Assembly (NCBI RefSeq): GCF_000429085.1
Contig: NZ_KE386847.1
Location: 63,321-127,320, forward strand
From: Streptomyces flavidovirens DSM 40150
GTDB lineage: Bacteria > Actinomycetota > Actinomycetes > Streptomycetales > Streptomycetaceae
Direction: 5' to 3'
DNA: 64,000 nt
The notes under the pieces were generated by a model. It did not search any database and was not told the origin of the DNA. It saw only the letters and a list, made by a program, of their open reading frames with translations. The number at the start of each line of letters is the position of its first letter. The first letter of the stretch is position 1. Positions 8,663-16,793 of this stretch are shown here, one piece after another. The position numbers and the translations under genes are program-made.

Positions 8663-9694
8663 TCAGCGGCGGGAGGCCTTGCGGCGGACCGAGCCGAACA
8701 GCACCGCGGCACCGATGGCGAGCGCGGTGGCGCCGCCGATCGCGATGTACGAGGTGGTGCTGTCGCCACCGGTCTCGGCCAGGTTCTCGCCGGCGGCAGC
8801 GGCGGCCGGCCGCGCGGCGTCGACGTTCGCCTCCGGCGCGTTGGCGGCGGGCTCCTCGGCGGCCTCGTCGGCCTCTTCCCGGCCCGCGTCGTCCTGGCCG
8901 CCGGCGGCCGGGGCCGTCACCTCCGCGCCGGTCTTGTTGTCGTTGTCACCGTGCCCGTTGTGCTCCACGGACGACTCGTCGGCGCCGTCCGCGATGTCCT
9001 CCTCGGTGGGCGCGGACGCGACCGGTGCCGGGGCGGTGTCCGAGCCGCCGGTGTCCTTGCCGAAGACCACGTCGGAGCAGGTGTAGAAGGCCTCGGGGCT
9101 GTCCGAGCGCTGCCAGACGCTGTAGACGAGGTGACGGCCCGACTTGTTGGGGACGGTGCCCTCGAAGACGTAGTCGCCGTTCTCCATCTTCGGGTCCGTG
9201 ACGTCGGCGAACGGCTTGGCCTCCAGGTCGGACCACTTCAGCGGCTTCGTCGGGTCGTAGCCGTCCTTGGTGATGTACAGCGCGAACGACCCCCTGTGCG
9301 GGGCGGTGCCCTTGTAGCGGAAGGTGTGCTTGCCGGCGGCGAGCTTCGACGACGGCCAGTCGGCGCGCGGCAGGTCCAGGCCCTTGTACTTGTCGTTGCC
9401 GGCGCTGCACAGCTTGCCGTCCGGGATCAGCTGCTTGTGCTTCCCGGCGGCGTTCGCGATGTTGACCGCGTTCCAGTCGTAAAGAGCCTGCACACCGTCG
9501 GCCGCGACGGCCGCCTTGCACGCCGCCGAGTCGGGACTCTCCGGGCCCTCCGCATAACAGGCCGACACGCGGGAGACCGGGTCCGTCATCGAACCGTGGG
9601 CGGAAGCCGGAACGGCGGACAGGGCGGTCAGCGCGAGTGGCGCGATGCCGAGGGTGGCGATCGAGGCTGCGGTACGACGGCGACGAGCGGTCAT
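8663..9694 (-). CDS. Cell-wall-anchored AA10 lytic polysaccharide monooxygenase
   Basis: A copper-dependent LPMO (343 aa) that oxidatively cleaves chitin- or cellulose-like glycans. A signal peptide ends at ASA, exposing the catalytic N-terminal His of HGSMTDPVSR; the second copper His is in TAPHRGSF. The catalytic domain runs to about residue 205. An acidic Ala/Glu/Asp-rich linker of about 95 residues follows, then the sorting signal LAETG (305-309), a membrane helix and a basic tail (RRKASRR). There is no carbohydrate-binding module. LAxTG is the motif used by class E sortases in Streptomyces. AAGGAG lies eight bases before the ATG. A homologue in S. coelicolor (LpmP, from memory) has been tied to hyphal-tip glycan deposition. 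Confidence 0.92.
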   Translation of the reverse strand: MTARRRRTAASIATLGIAPLALTALSAVPASAHGSMTDPVSRVSACYAEGPESPDSAACKAAVAADGVQALYDWNAVNIANAAGKHKQLIPDGKLCSAGNDKYKGLDLPRADWPSSKLAAGKHTFRYKGTAPHRGSFALYITKDGYDPTKPLKWSDLEAKPFADVTDPKMENGDYVFEGTVPNKSGRHLVYSVWQRSDSPEAFYTCSDVVFGKDTGGSDTAPAPVASAPTEEDIADGADESSVEHNGHGDNDNKTGAEVTAPAAGGQDDAGREEADEAAEEPAANAPEANVDAARPAAAAAGENLAETGGDSTTSYIAIGGATALAIGAAVLFGSVRRKASRR

Positions 9695-10078
9695 CGGGAC
9701 GTTCTCCTTGCGAGGGGGAGCATGTGGGGGTACGGGGGCGGAGATCGAGTCCGGCGGCGCAGCCCCCCGAAACCAGCGGCGCCGACGGACTGAACCCCGC
9801 CCCGGCGATCAGCACGCTAGCCCCAACAACCGGCGAAACCCGCTGCTGACGGCGGTGCGCGGCGATCTTTATGGTGGCTTTAAGGCGAGACTAAGAAGGG
9901 GCTCAGGAAGCCGGGGCCACAAGAGGCCACGTCCCTCCCGAGCCGCCCCTCTTCGCGCGCCACCCTTCGCCACGCGTCACCATGAGGGCGAAGTGGACTC
10001 GCGCCACCCAGTGACCTGGGAAAACGGGCCGGTCGCACCATCAGGGAGCCACCAGGACGGGCCCGGACGTGCTTCCCG
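9695..10078. other. Intergenic region with no recognised gene
   Basis: About 380 bp upstream of the LPMO gene. No open frame here has convincing composition or a ribosome site. A local AT-richer patch near 9870-9895 is the only candidate for the LPMO promoter. I found no DasR-type palindrome, which could have been expected for a chitin-related gene. Confidence 0.5.
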
Positions 10079-10474
10079 TCATTGCACACCCGGCATCAGC
10101 CCGATCCAGGTGTTCTCGCTCTCGCGGATGACCCAGATCGAATCCGTCTTGGCGTTCCAGTTGACCGGTACGACGTAATAGCGGCCGTTTCGCTCGATCA
10201 GGAGCCGCAGCCCCGTGTAGCGGTAGCGATGGCGCAGGCCCTCTCCGAGATCCTGCTCCACGATCGATCCGGTAGGCAGGCTGAGGGATTCGGTACTGAG
10301 GACCCTGGTCCAGTGGAGCACATTGCCGGCATGCAGCTTGGCGTCGCGCTCACCCACGTCCCAGGCGGCCAGCGTGACCGCCCAGAAGAGGAACACGCCT
10401 GCGGCGAAGAGCGGCACCGACCTGCCGCGCAGCCGCCAGCACGGAAGGCTCACACAGAGGGCGCGCCAAATCAC
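10079..10474 (-). CDS. Small membrane protein of unknown function
   Basis: A 131-residue protein with one membrane segment near the N-terminus (about residues 22-38, VPLFAAGVFLFWAVTLAAW) and a soluble domain of about 90 residues. The C-terminal half (YYVVPVNWNAKTDSIWVIRE) looks like a compact beta domain. It lies 19 bp downstream of the response-regulator gene on the same strand and could be cotranscribed with it. It has no kinase or receptor motifs, so it is not the missing sensor. I do not recognise the family. Confidence 0.6.
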   Translation of the reverse strand: MIWRALCVSLPCWRLRGRSVPLFAAGVFLFWAVTLAAWDVGERDAKLHAGNVLHWTRVLSTESLSLPTGSIVEQDLGEGLRHRYRYTGLRLLIERNGRYYVVPVNWNAKTDSIWVIRESENTWIGLMPGVQ

Positions 10475-10493
10475 CGCATGGGCGATTGGCTGA

Positions 10494-11189
10494 TCAGCGG
10501 ACCCACCGGTAGCGCCGCTCCGGCCGCCCCGTTCCGCCGTACCGCAGCGTCACCTCGGCGCGGCCCGTATCCGCGAAGTACTCCAGATAGCGGCGCGAGC
10601 TGACGCGTGACAGCGACCCCGACTCGGCGCACTCGGTGGCGGACAGGCCCTCGGGGTGCTCGCGCAACGTGCGCTCCACCAGGTCCGCCGTGTGCGCCGC
10701 GAGGCCCTTCGGCAGCTCGCGCGAGCCCGGCGGGCGGGTCCCGAAGATCTGGTCGACGTCCGCCTGGCGCACCTCGCCCTGCTCGGCGAGCTCGTCGAAG
10801 CGGGTACGCATCGACGCCACATGCCGCAGCTGCTCCTGCAGAGCCGCCTGGTTGAACGGCTTGATCAGGTAGTGCAGCGCGCCCGCCCGCAGCGCCGCCC
10901 TGATGACCTGCGCATCCCGTGCCGCCGTGATGACCAGCGCGTCCACGGTGTGCCTGCCCTCGGCCCGCTCCTCCGCCGCGCGCAGTTCGCGCAGCACACT
11001 GATCCCGTCCATATCGGGCAGATATACGTCGAGCAGGATCAGATCGGGTCGCAGTCGCTCGGCGGCACGCAGCGCCTCGGCGCCGCTGTGCGCCACCGCG
11101 ACGACCGTAAATCCGTCCATCGCGGACACGCAGCGGCTGTGCAGCTTGGCGACCATGAAGTCGTCGTCCACCACCAGCACCTTGGTCAC
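10494..11189 (-). CDS. CitB/DcuR-type response regulator
   Basis: A 231-residue two-component response regulator. The receiver domain has the acidic pocket VDDD (8-10), phosphoacceptor D54 in LLDVYLPDMDG, T88 and K110 (LIKPF). The C-terminal part (about 150-231) has the HTH arrangement of the CitB/DcuR family, which usually activates di- or tricarboxylate transport. It is divergent from tctCBA with about 165 bp between, which fits direct control of that operon. No sensor histidine kinase lies beside it, although such regulators are normally paired. Confidence 0.88.
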   Translation of the reverse strand: MTKVLVVDDDFMVAKLHSRCVSAMDGFTVVAVAHSGAEALRAAERLRPDLILLDVYLPDMDGISVLRELRAAEERAEGRHTVDALVITAARDAQVIRAALRAGALHYLIKPFNQAALQEQLRHVASMRTRFDELAEQGEVRQADVDQIFGTRPPGSRELPKGLAAHTADLVERTLREHPEGLSATECAESGSLSRVSSRRYLEYFADTGRAEVTLRYGGTGRPERRYRWVR

Positions 11190-11355
11190 CGCGCAAGGCT
11201 AGGTCCCGACCACAACGACCACAACGTCCGTTGATTGCGGAAGGGCGACAGCTTGTTAACACGCGGGCAACATGTGGGCCACTTCACAAGTTTCCGTGAA
11301 TTCCCAGTTCACACGTCTCACACGTTCAAACGGACAGGTGGTGGCCCAGGTGCGC
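11190..11355. promoter_or_regulatory. Divergent regulatory region between response regulator and tctCBA
   Basis: This region must hold both divergent promoters. It contains short direct repeats (ACAACG twice near 11210-11226; ACACGT/ACACGTT near 11311-11325) and an AT-rich CTTGTTAAC followed by ACG at 11252-11263. The same CTTGTTAAC core occurs upstream of the CitMHS gene at 43285-43293. Binding by the CitB-type regulator is an inference. Confidence 0.4.
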
Positions 11356-12333
11356 ATGCGCACTCCCCTCGCCCTGCTCGGGGCGGCACTGCTGGTACTG
11401 GTGGGGCCGCCGCTGCTCACCACAGGCAGCGGCGCCGACACCGGCACGCAGATCCCCGGCCTGCGCTTCATGGTTCCCAACACACCCGGCGGCGGTTACG
11501 ACATCACGGCCCGCACGGCCGCGAAGAACGCCGAGGACGCCGGGCTCACCCACAACATCGAGGTGTTCAACCTGCCGGGCGCCGGCGGCACCGTGGGCCT
11601 GACCCGGCTCGTCGGCGAACACGGCAACGGCAAGCTCGCCATGTCGATGGGCCTCGGAGTCGTCGGCGCCGTACACACCAACAAGTCACCCAAGACCCTC
11701 GGTGACACGACGCCGATCGCCCGGCTCACCGAGGAGCAGGACATCGTCGTCGTCGCCAAGGACTCCCCGTACAAGACCATCGACGACCTCCTCGCCGCCT
11801 GGAAGAAGAACCCCGCCAAACTCCCCGTCGGCGGCGGCTCCTCACCCGGCGGGCCCGACCACCTCGCCCCCATGCTGATGGCGAAGGCCGCGGGCATCGA
11901 GCCGAAGACCGTCAACTACATCCCCTTCGACGGCGGCGGCGAGCTGCTCGCCTCCATCCTGGGCAACAAGGTCGCCTTCGGCGTCTCGGGCGTCGGCGAA
12001 TACCTCGACCAGATCAAGTCGGGCGAGCTGCGGCTCCTCGCCGTCACCGGTCCCCAGCGCGTGAAGGGCCTCGACGCCCCCACCCTGCGCGAGGCGGGCC
12101 TCGACACGGACTTCACCAACTGGCGCGGCATCGTCGCGCCGCCAGGACTGACCGACGCCGAGCGCGACAAGCTCGTCACGCTCGTCGAGAAACTGCACGC
12201 CTCGCCCGAATGGCAGGAGTCGATGAAGAAGAACGGCTGGGACGACGCGTTCCTGACCGGGGAGAAGTTCGGCGACTTCCTGGACGAGCAGGACAAGAGC
12301 GTGGACTCGGTGCTGAAGGAGCTGGGGCTGTGA
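11356..12333 (+). CDS. tctC: Tripartite tricarboxylate transporter, substrate-binding protein
   Basis: The periplasmic-type (here extracytoplasmic) solute receptor of a TTT transporter for citrate-like acids. The mature part starts near IPGLRFMVPN and carries the Bug-family signatures PNTPGGGYDITAR and NLPGAGGTVGL; the C-terminus (KFGDFLDEQDKSVDSVLKEL) is also typical. A hydrophobic N-terminal segment serves as signal or anchor, with no lipobox Cys. I chose ATG 11356, which directly precedes the signal sequence. GTG at 11341 or 11350 are alternatives, and none has a clear ribosome site. The stop overlaps tctB (GTGA). Confidence 0.9.
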   Translation: MRTPLALLGAALLVLVGPPLLTTGSGADTGTQIPGLRFMVPNTPGGGYDITARTAAKNAEDAGLTHNIEVFNLPGAGGTVGLTRLVGEHGNGKLAMSMGLGVVGAVHTNKSPKTLGDTTPIARLTEEQDIVVVAKDSPYKTIDDLLAAWKKNPAKLPVGGGSSPGGPDHLAPMLMAKAAGIEPKTVNYIPFDGGGELLASILGNKVAFGVSGVGEYLDQIKSGELRLLAVTGPQRVKGLDAPTLREAGLDTDFTNWRGIVAPPGLTDAERDKLVTLVEKLHASPEWQESMKKNGWDDAFLTGEKFGDFLDEQDKSVDSVLKELGL

Positions 12334-12857
12334 CCACCGGAACCGAAACCCCCGCCCGCAGGCCCCGGTCCTGGCTGCGCGAGCACTCCGAGATCGGCGT
12401 CAGCGTACTGCTGTTGCTGCTCGGCGTCCTCGTCCTCACCGACGCCCTCACCATGGACGTCGACATCACCCAGCGAGGCCCCGTCGGCCCCAGGACCGTC
12501 CCGGTCGTCGTCGGAATCGCCCTGCTGCTCGTCGCCGTACTCCTCGCCGCCGACGTCCTGCGCGGCGGCCGCGGTGAGGCCGAGGGCGGCGAGGACATCG
12601 ATCTGAGTGAGCCGAGTGACTGGCGTACGGTCCTGCTCCTCGCCGGAGTCTTCCTCGGCAACGCGGTCCTCATCGACCCGCTCGGCTTCCCCATCTCCGG
12701 GGCCCTGCTCTTCTGGGGATCGGCGTACGCCCTGGGCAGCCGCCACTACGACCGCGACCCGCTCATCGCGGCCGGCCTCTCCCTCCTCACCTTCTTCGTC
12801 TTCAACAACCTGCTCGGAGTCCCGCTCCCCGGTGGCCCCCTGATGGAGGTGCTCTGA
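12330..12857 (+). CDS. tctB: Tripartite tricarboxylate transporter, small membrane subunit
   Basis: The 175-residue TctB subunit with four predicted membrane helices (about residues 22-42, 58-78, 99-120 and 140-165). It forms the membrane complex with TctA. The GTG start lies inside the tctC stop, giving translational coupling, and tctA begins three bases after its stop. Sequence conservation in this family is low, so the assignment rests on size, topology and position between tctC and tctA. Confidence 0.88.
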   Translation: MTTGTETPARRPRSWLREHSEIGVSVLLLLLGVLVLTDALTMDVDITQRGPVGPRTVPVVVGIALLLVAVLLAADVLRGGRGEAEGGEDIDLSEPSDWRTVLLLAGVFLGNAVLIDPLGFPISGALLFWGSAYALGSRHYDRDPLIAAGLSLLTFFVFNNLLGVPLPGGPLMEVL

Positions 12858-12860
12858 GTC

Positions 12861-14360
12861 ATGGACTCCCTCAACTCCCTTCTCGACGGCTTCGGTACGG
12901 CCCTCACACCGATCAACCTGCTCTGGGCCGCGATAGGCGTCCTGCTCGGCACGGCCATCGGCGTACTGCCCGGCATCGGCCCCGCGATGGCGGTGGCCCT
13001 GCTGTTGCCAGTGACGTACGGTCTCGAACCCACCGGCGCCTTCATCATGTTCGCGGGCATCTACTACGGCGCGATGTTCGGCGGCTCGACGACGTCGATC
13101 CTGCTCAACACCCCGGGTGAGAGCGCGGCCGTGGTCGCGGCCATCGAAGGCAACCCGATGGCGAAGGCGGGGCGCGGCGCGCAGGCGCTGGCGGCCGCCG
13201 CCATCGGCCACTTCGCGGGCGGCATGATCGGCACGATCCTGCTGGTGGCGCTGGCCCCGACGGTAGCTTCCCTCGCCGTTGACATCGGCGCGCCGGACTA
13301 CTTCGCCATCATGGTGCTGGCCTTCATCGCCGTGACGTCCGTACTCGGATCGTCCCGCATCCGAGGCGCGGCATCGCTCCTGATCGGCCTGACCATCGGC
13401 CTGGTCGGCCTCGACCAGATGACCGGCCAGCAGCGCCTCACCTTCGGCTCGCTCCAGCTCGCCGACGGCATCGACGTGGTGATCGTCGCGGTCGGCCTCT
13501 TCGCGATCGGCGAGGCGCTGTGGGTGGCCGCGCACCTGCGGCGCGCGGTGGCAGAGCCCATTCCGGTCGGCCGCCCGTGGCTGGGCAAGGCGGACGTCAA
13601 GCGCACCTGGAAGTCCTGGCTGCGCGGTCCGCTGATCGGCTTCCCGTTCGGGGCGATCCCGGCCGGTGGCGCGGAAATCCCGACGTTCCTCTCGTACGTC
13701 ACCGAAAAGCGCCTCTCGCGGCACAAGGAGGAGTTCGGGAAGGGCGCCATCGAGGGCGTGGCCGGTCCGGAGTCGGCGGCCTCGGCCTCCGCCGCGGGCA
13801 CCCTCGTCTCGATGCTGACGCTGGGCCTGCCGACGACGGCCGTCGCCGCCGTCATGCTGGCCGCCTTCCAGCAGTACGGCATCCAGCCAGGACCGCTGCT
13901 CTTCGAGCGCGAACCCGATCTGGTGTGGGGCCTGATCGCCTCGCTCTTCGTCGGCATGGTGCTGCTGCTCCTGCTCAACCTGCCGCTGGCGCCCCTCTGG
14001 GCGAAGCTGCTGCGCATCCCGCGTCCGTACCTCTACGCGGGGATCCTCTTCTTCGCGGCGGTCGGCGCGTACGCGGTGGGCGGCGAGGCACTGGACCTGG
14101 TGATCCTGCTCGTCATCGGCCTGATCGGGTTCGGCATGCGGCGGTACGGGCTCCCGGTGCTGCCGGCGGTGATCGGCGTGATCCTCGGCCCGGCGGCGGA
14201 GCAGCAGTTGCGGCGGGCGCTCCAGATCAGCGACGGAAGCGTGACGGGTCTGGTCAACACCCCCTTCTCGGTGACGGTTTACGCCGTGATCGTGATCCTG
14301 CTGGCGTGGCCCTGGCTGAAGAAAGTGGTGATGCGCGGCCGTCGTAACGTGTCGGTATGA
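12861..14360 (+). CDS. tctA: Tripartite tricarboxylate transporter, large permease subunit
   Basis: The 499-residue TctA permease, with about a dozen membrane helices. Family signatures are visible: GVLPGIGPAMAVALLLP (about 33-49), YYGAMFGGSTTSILLNTPGE (about 68-87) and, in the second half, TLGLPTTAVAAVMLAA. It imports a tricarboxylate delivered by TctC, driven by an ion gradient. Its last codons overlap the next gene's start (ATGA), so the downstream GNAT may be expressed with the transporter. Confidence 0.93.
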   Translation: MDSLNSLLDGFGTALTPINLLWAAIGVLLGTAIGVLPGIGPAMAVALLLPVTYGLEPTGAFIMFAGIYYGAMFGGSTTSILLNTPGESAAVVAAIEGNPMAKAGRGAQALAAAAIGHFAGGMIGTILLVALAPTVASLAVDIGAPDYFAIMVLAFIAVTSVLGSSRIRGAASLLIGLTIGLVGLDQMTGQQRLTFGSLQLADGIDVVIVAVGLFAIGEALWVAAHLRRAVAEPIPVGRPWLGKADVKRTWKSWLRGPLIGFPFGAIPAGGAEIPTFLSYVTEKRLSRHKEEFGKGAIEGVAGPESAASASAAGTLVSMLTLGLPTTAVAAVMLAAFQQYGIQPGPLLFEREPDLVWGLIASLFVGMVLLLLLNLPLAPLWAKLLRIPRPYLYAGILFFAAVGAYAVGGEALDLVILLVIGLIGFGMRRYGLPVLPAVIGVILGPAAEQQLRRALQISDGSVTGLVNTPFSVTVYAVIVILLAWPWLKKVVMRGRRNVSV

Positions 14361-14809
14361 CAACCGCGACCATCCGCCCCGCCACCTCCGCCGACGTACC
14401 GAGGGTGAAGGCCGTGACCGACGCGGCCTACCACCACTACATCGAACGGATCGGCGTCGTACCGGCCCCGATGGAGGCCGATCACGGCGCGAACGTCGCG
14501 GCGGGGCGGGTGTTCGTCACGGGCGACCCGGTCGTGGGTGTCCTGGTCCTCGTCCCGCACGAGGATCACCTCTGGCTGGACTCCGTCGCGGTCCACCCCG
14601 ACGCCCAGGGCACGGGGACCGGCCGCCGCCTGCTCGCCTTCGTCGAGGCCTACGCGCTCTCGCTCCGCCTGACCGAGGTGCGGCTGCTGACGAACGCGAA
14701 GATGTGGGAGAACCAGAAGCTGTACGAGCGGTACGGCTACGAGATGGTGGAGCGGCGCGTGGAGGGCGTGTACGACCGCTTCCACTACCGCAAGCCGCTG
14801 TCGGCGTGA
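14357..14809 (+). CDS. GNAT-family N-acetyltransferase
   Basis: A 150-residue single-domain acetyl-CoA-dependent acetyltransferase. The acetyl-CoA-binding motif A is DSVAVHPDAQGTGTGRRLL (about 76-94), and the C-terminal YERYGYEMVERR is typical of the fold. The substrate is unknown. It starts inside the tctA stop codon and is probably co-translated with it, though this may be only a compact arrangement. Confidence 0.85.
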   Translation: MTTATIRPATSADVPRVKAVTDAAYHHYIERIGVVPAPMEADHGANVAAGRVFVTGDPVVGVLVLVPHEDHLWLDSVAVHPDAQGTGTGRRLLAFVEAYALSLRLTEVRLLTNAKMWENQKLYERYGYEMVERRVEGVYDRFHYRKPLSA

Positions 14810-14851
14810 TCGTGATCGTAATCGTGACTGCGGCGCCGCGCTGCGGCACTG

Positions 14852-15568
14852 GTGCTCGCTGCTGAGGCCGGCGGGCGGCTGCTCCTGATCGAGGGCGTCC
14901 GGTCCGGAGAAGGCATCCCGGCGGCCGAGGTGATGGAGGCACTGGCCCCCCTCACCTCCCACGTACGGCACGAACCGCTGTCCGCCGACGCGTCCTTGTG
15001 GGGCCGTACGGTCGACGACGACCGGTACGCGCTGATCGCCCGCCCTGCGCCGCGCCCCCGCCACACCGAAGTGGTCGACGTACACCTCGTCCTGCGCCGG
15101 GGAGACGAGGTGCTGCTCGCCCGCCGGGCCGGCACCGGGTATGCGGACGGTCTGCTGCACGCGCCCTCCGGGCACGTCGAGGACGGCGAGGACGTACGGG
15201 CGGCGATGATCCGTGAGGCGGAGGAGGAGACCGGCATCACGCTGAGCCCGGACGACCTGCGCGTGGCCCTGGTCATGCAGCACCGGGGGCCGGGCGGCGA
15301 TCCGAGAACGGGCTGGTTCTTCGAAGCGGAGTGCGGGGCGGACCGCGAACCGTACAACCGGGAACCGGACAAGTGCTCCGAGCTCACCTGGCACCCCTTG
15401 AGCGCTCTCCCCGCAGACATGGTCGCCTACTGCCGTGCGGGCCTCGACGCGTACCGGGCAGGGGAGCGCTTTGTCATCCACTGGCACGAGGACGGCGATT
15501 CGATCGCCTACGACAGCACGGGGGAGCGGCGAGCGATTCACCTCCCGGCGACGGGCACCCCAGCATGA
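14852..15568 (+). CDS. NUDIX hydrolase with unusual N-terminal extension
   Basis: Residues about 72-205 form a NUDIX domain that hydrolyses nucleoside-diphosphate-linked compounds. The Nudix box GHVEDGEDVRAAMIREAEEE (from residue 107) has every conserved residue, including REAEEE for metal binding. The first 70 residues do not belong to the domain and are not recognised. The GTG at 14852 has no ribosome site and is preceded by short TGATCG-like repeats (14808-14828), so the real start may be inside and the upstream part could be a remnant. The stop overlaps an ATG of the next gene. Confidence 0.75.
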   Translation: MLAAEAGGRLLLIEGVRSGEGIPAAEVMEALAPLTSHVRHEPLSADASLWGRTVDDDRYALIARPAPRPRHTEVVDVHLVLRRGDEVLLARRAGTGYADGLLHAPSGHVEDGEDVRAAMIREAEEETGITLSPDDLRVALVMQHRGPGGDPRTGWFFEAECGADREPYNREPDKCSELTWHPLSALPADMVAYCRAGLDAYRAGERFVIHWHEDGDSIAYDSTGERRAIHLPATGTPA

Positions 15569-15582
15569 CTAGGAGTACGGGC

Positions 15583-16266
15583 ATGGGAAGGCGTACGCGT
15601 GTGCGGCAGGATCTGCGTATGACCCGTGTCTCGCGATGTGTGCTCGCCATCCTGTTGCTTCCCCTCGTGCTCACCGCCTGCGGTGCGCAGAAGGCGAACG
15701 ACGCCGCTGCCGCACCGCCGTCGGCCGAACTCAAGGCGCGGGCCGGGGAGTCGGCGATCGAGCTGATCTACGTGACCGAAGCGCCGGGGTACGAGCTGGC
15801 CAGGCAGTCCGTCGGCGTCATCGGCAACGACGGCTTCTCCGCCGCGTACTTCTCCGCCGGCAGCGGCGGACAGATACAGCTGTCGGTCGACCGGGGGAAG
15901 CTGGACGAGGCAAGCTGCGAGAAGCAGTCGGCGGGGTCATCCGGAGCCGGTGAGCCCGTCGTGTGCGAGCGCGACGGCGACCTCTGGTACCGCGCGGCGG
16001 CCGGCACGCATGAGTACGCGCGGGCGTACGAGGGGCACGTGGTGCGGATCAGCGCTGATGCGAACCGCGTGGACCGTGCCACCCTGCGGCGCGCCGCCGA
16101 GAAGGCCCACCGTGCCGACAACGAGGAGCTGGACGAGGTGCTCCCGCCGAGCGGTGAGGGTGGCGATACCGGTACGGGTACCGGCGCCGGCGATATGCCC
16201 GAGCGCGGCGACCTGCCCCCGGTGGGGGACGGTGCCCCCAACAACGATGTGGGGGCTTCCGGCTGA
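15583..16266 (+). CDS. Lipoprotein of unknown function
   Basis: A 227-residue secreted lipoprotein. AGGAG at 15571-15575 supports ATG 15583. A later ATG at 15619 would give a shorter leader. The signal sequence CVLAILLLPLVLTAC ends with the lipobox LTAC, so the mature protein is lipid-anchored on the outer face of the membrane. The folded part (about 60-185) contains several Cys, Trp and Tyr residues. The C-terminus is Gly/Thr/Asp-rich low complexity. It follows the NUDIX gene closely. No known family is recognised. Confidence 0.75.
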   Translation: MGRRTRVRQDLRMTRVSRCVLAILLLPLVLTACGAQKANDAAAAPPSAELKARAGESAIELIYVTEAPGYELARQSVGVIGNDGFSAAYFSAGSGGQIQLSVDRGKLDEASCEKQSAGSSGAGEPVVCERDGDLWYRAAAGTHEYARAYEGHVVRISADANRVDRATLRRAAEKAHRADNEELDEVLPPSGEGGDTGTGTGAGDMPERGDLPPVGDGAPNNDVGASG

Positions 16267-16289
16267 GCCCCGGCCTCGGGCTACTTACC

Positions 16290-16793
16290 TCAGTGGCTGA
16301 GCAGCCCGGCCAAGCCCGCGCCGCGCGCGCGGAGTTCGAGGGCGTCGAGGGCGCGGCCGGCCTCGGCCGCCGCCTCCGGGTCGCGCGTCGCGAGCCCACT
16401 CGCCTCGAACTCGTCCTCGTCAAGACGCAGGACGGTGGCGCCGTCCGCCGACACCCACAGGTCGAGGTCCAGGTCCTCGACCTCCACCCGGCCACCGGCG
16501 ACCACCGCCGGGCGCGTCACGTCGCAGTACCAGCCCTTCAGCGTGCCGTCACCCGCCCTGACCTCCTTCACGGCGTACCACTGGTCCCGCCAGAAATGCT
16601 CCGTGAACACGTCGCCCGGCTCGAACCGTACGAAGCCGAAGTCCCGTACACCCGGCGCCGCCCACGGGGCGCGCACCACCAGGTGAGTACCGTCGTCGGA
16701 GAGCACCGACGCCGGGTAGCGGATCTTCGTACGGCCGGCCTTGATGAGGGCGATCTCGATTTCGCCGGCGACTTCAGCCGATTTCGCGGACAT
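16290..16793 (-). CDS. DUF402-domain protein
   Basis: A 167-residue DUF402 protein. The family includes nucleoside di/triphosphatases and RNA-binding FAU-1-like proteins; the beta-barrel core is seen in DFGFVRFEPGDVFTEHFW and in WYCDVTRPAVVAGG. The acidic strand VEDLDLDLWV is the typical metal-binding region. I chose the Met of MSAKSAEVAG. An upstream Met at 16826 lies within the preceding GNAT gene. The two genes overlap by 20 bp and are probably cotranscribed. Confidence 0.75.
   Translation of the reverse strand: MSAKSAEVAGEIEIALIKAGRTKIRYPASVLSDDGTHLVVRAPWAAPGVRDFGFVRFEPGDVFTEHFWRDQWYAVKEVRAGDGTLKGWYCDVTRPAVVAGGRVEVEDLDLDLWVSADGATVLRLDEDEFEASGLATRDPEAAAEAGRALDALELRARGAGLAGLLSH

Noticed and set aside
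9695..9900. DasR-type control site upstream of the LPMO
   Set aside because: Looked for an ACTGGTCTAGACCAGT-like palindrome and found none.
9880..10089. Possible 69-residue gene in the LPMO upstream gap
   Set aside because: No ribosome site, overlaps the adjacent gene's end, and composition is not protein-like.
11916..14363. An 815-codon open frame opposite tctABC
   Set aside because: Extreme His/Arg/Gln composition, no ribosome site, and the tct genes on the other strand are unambiguous.
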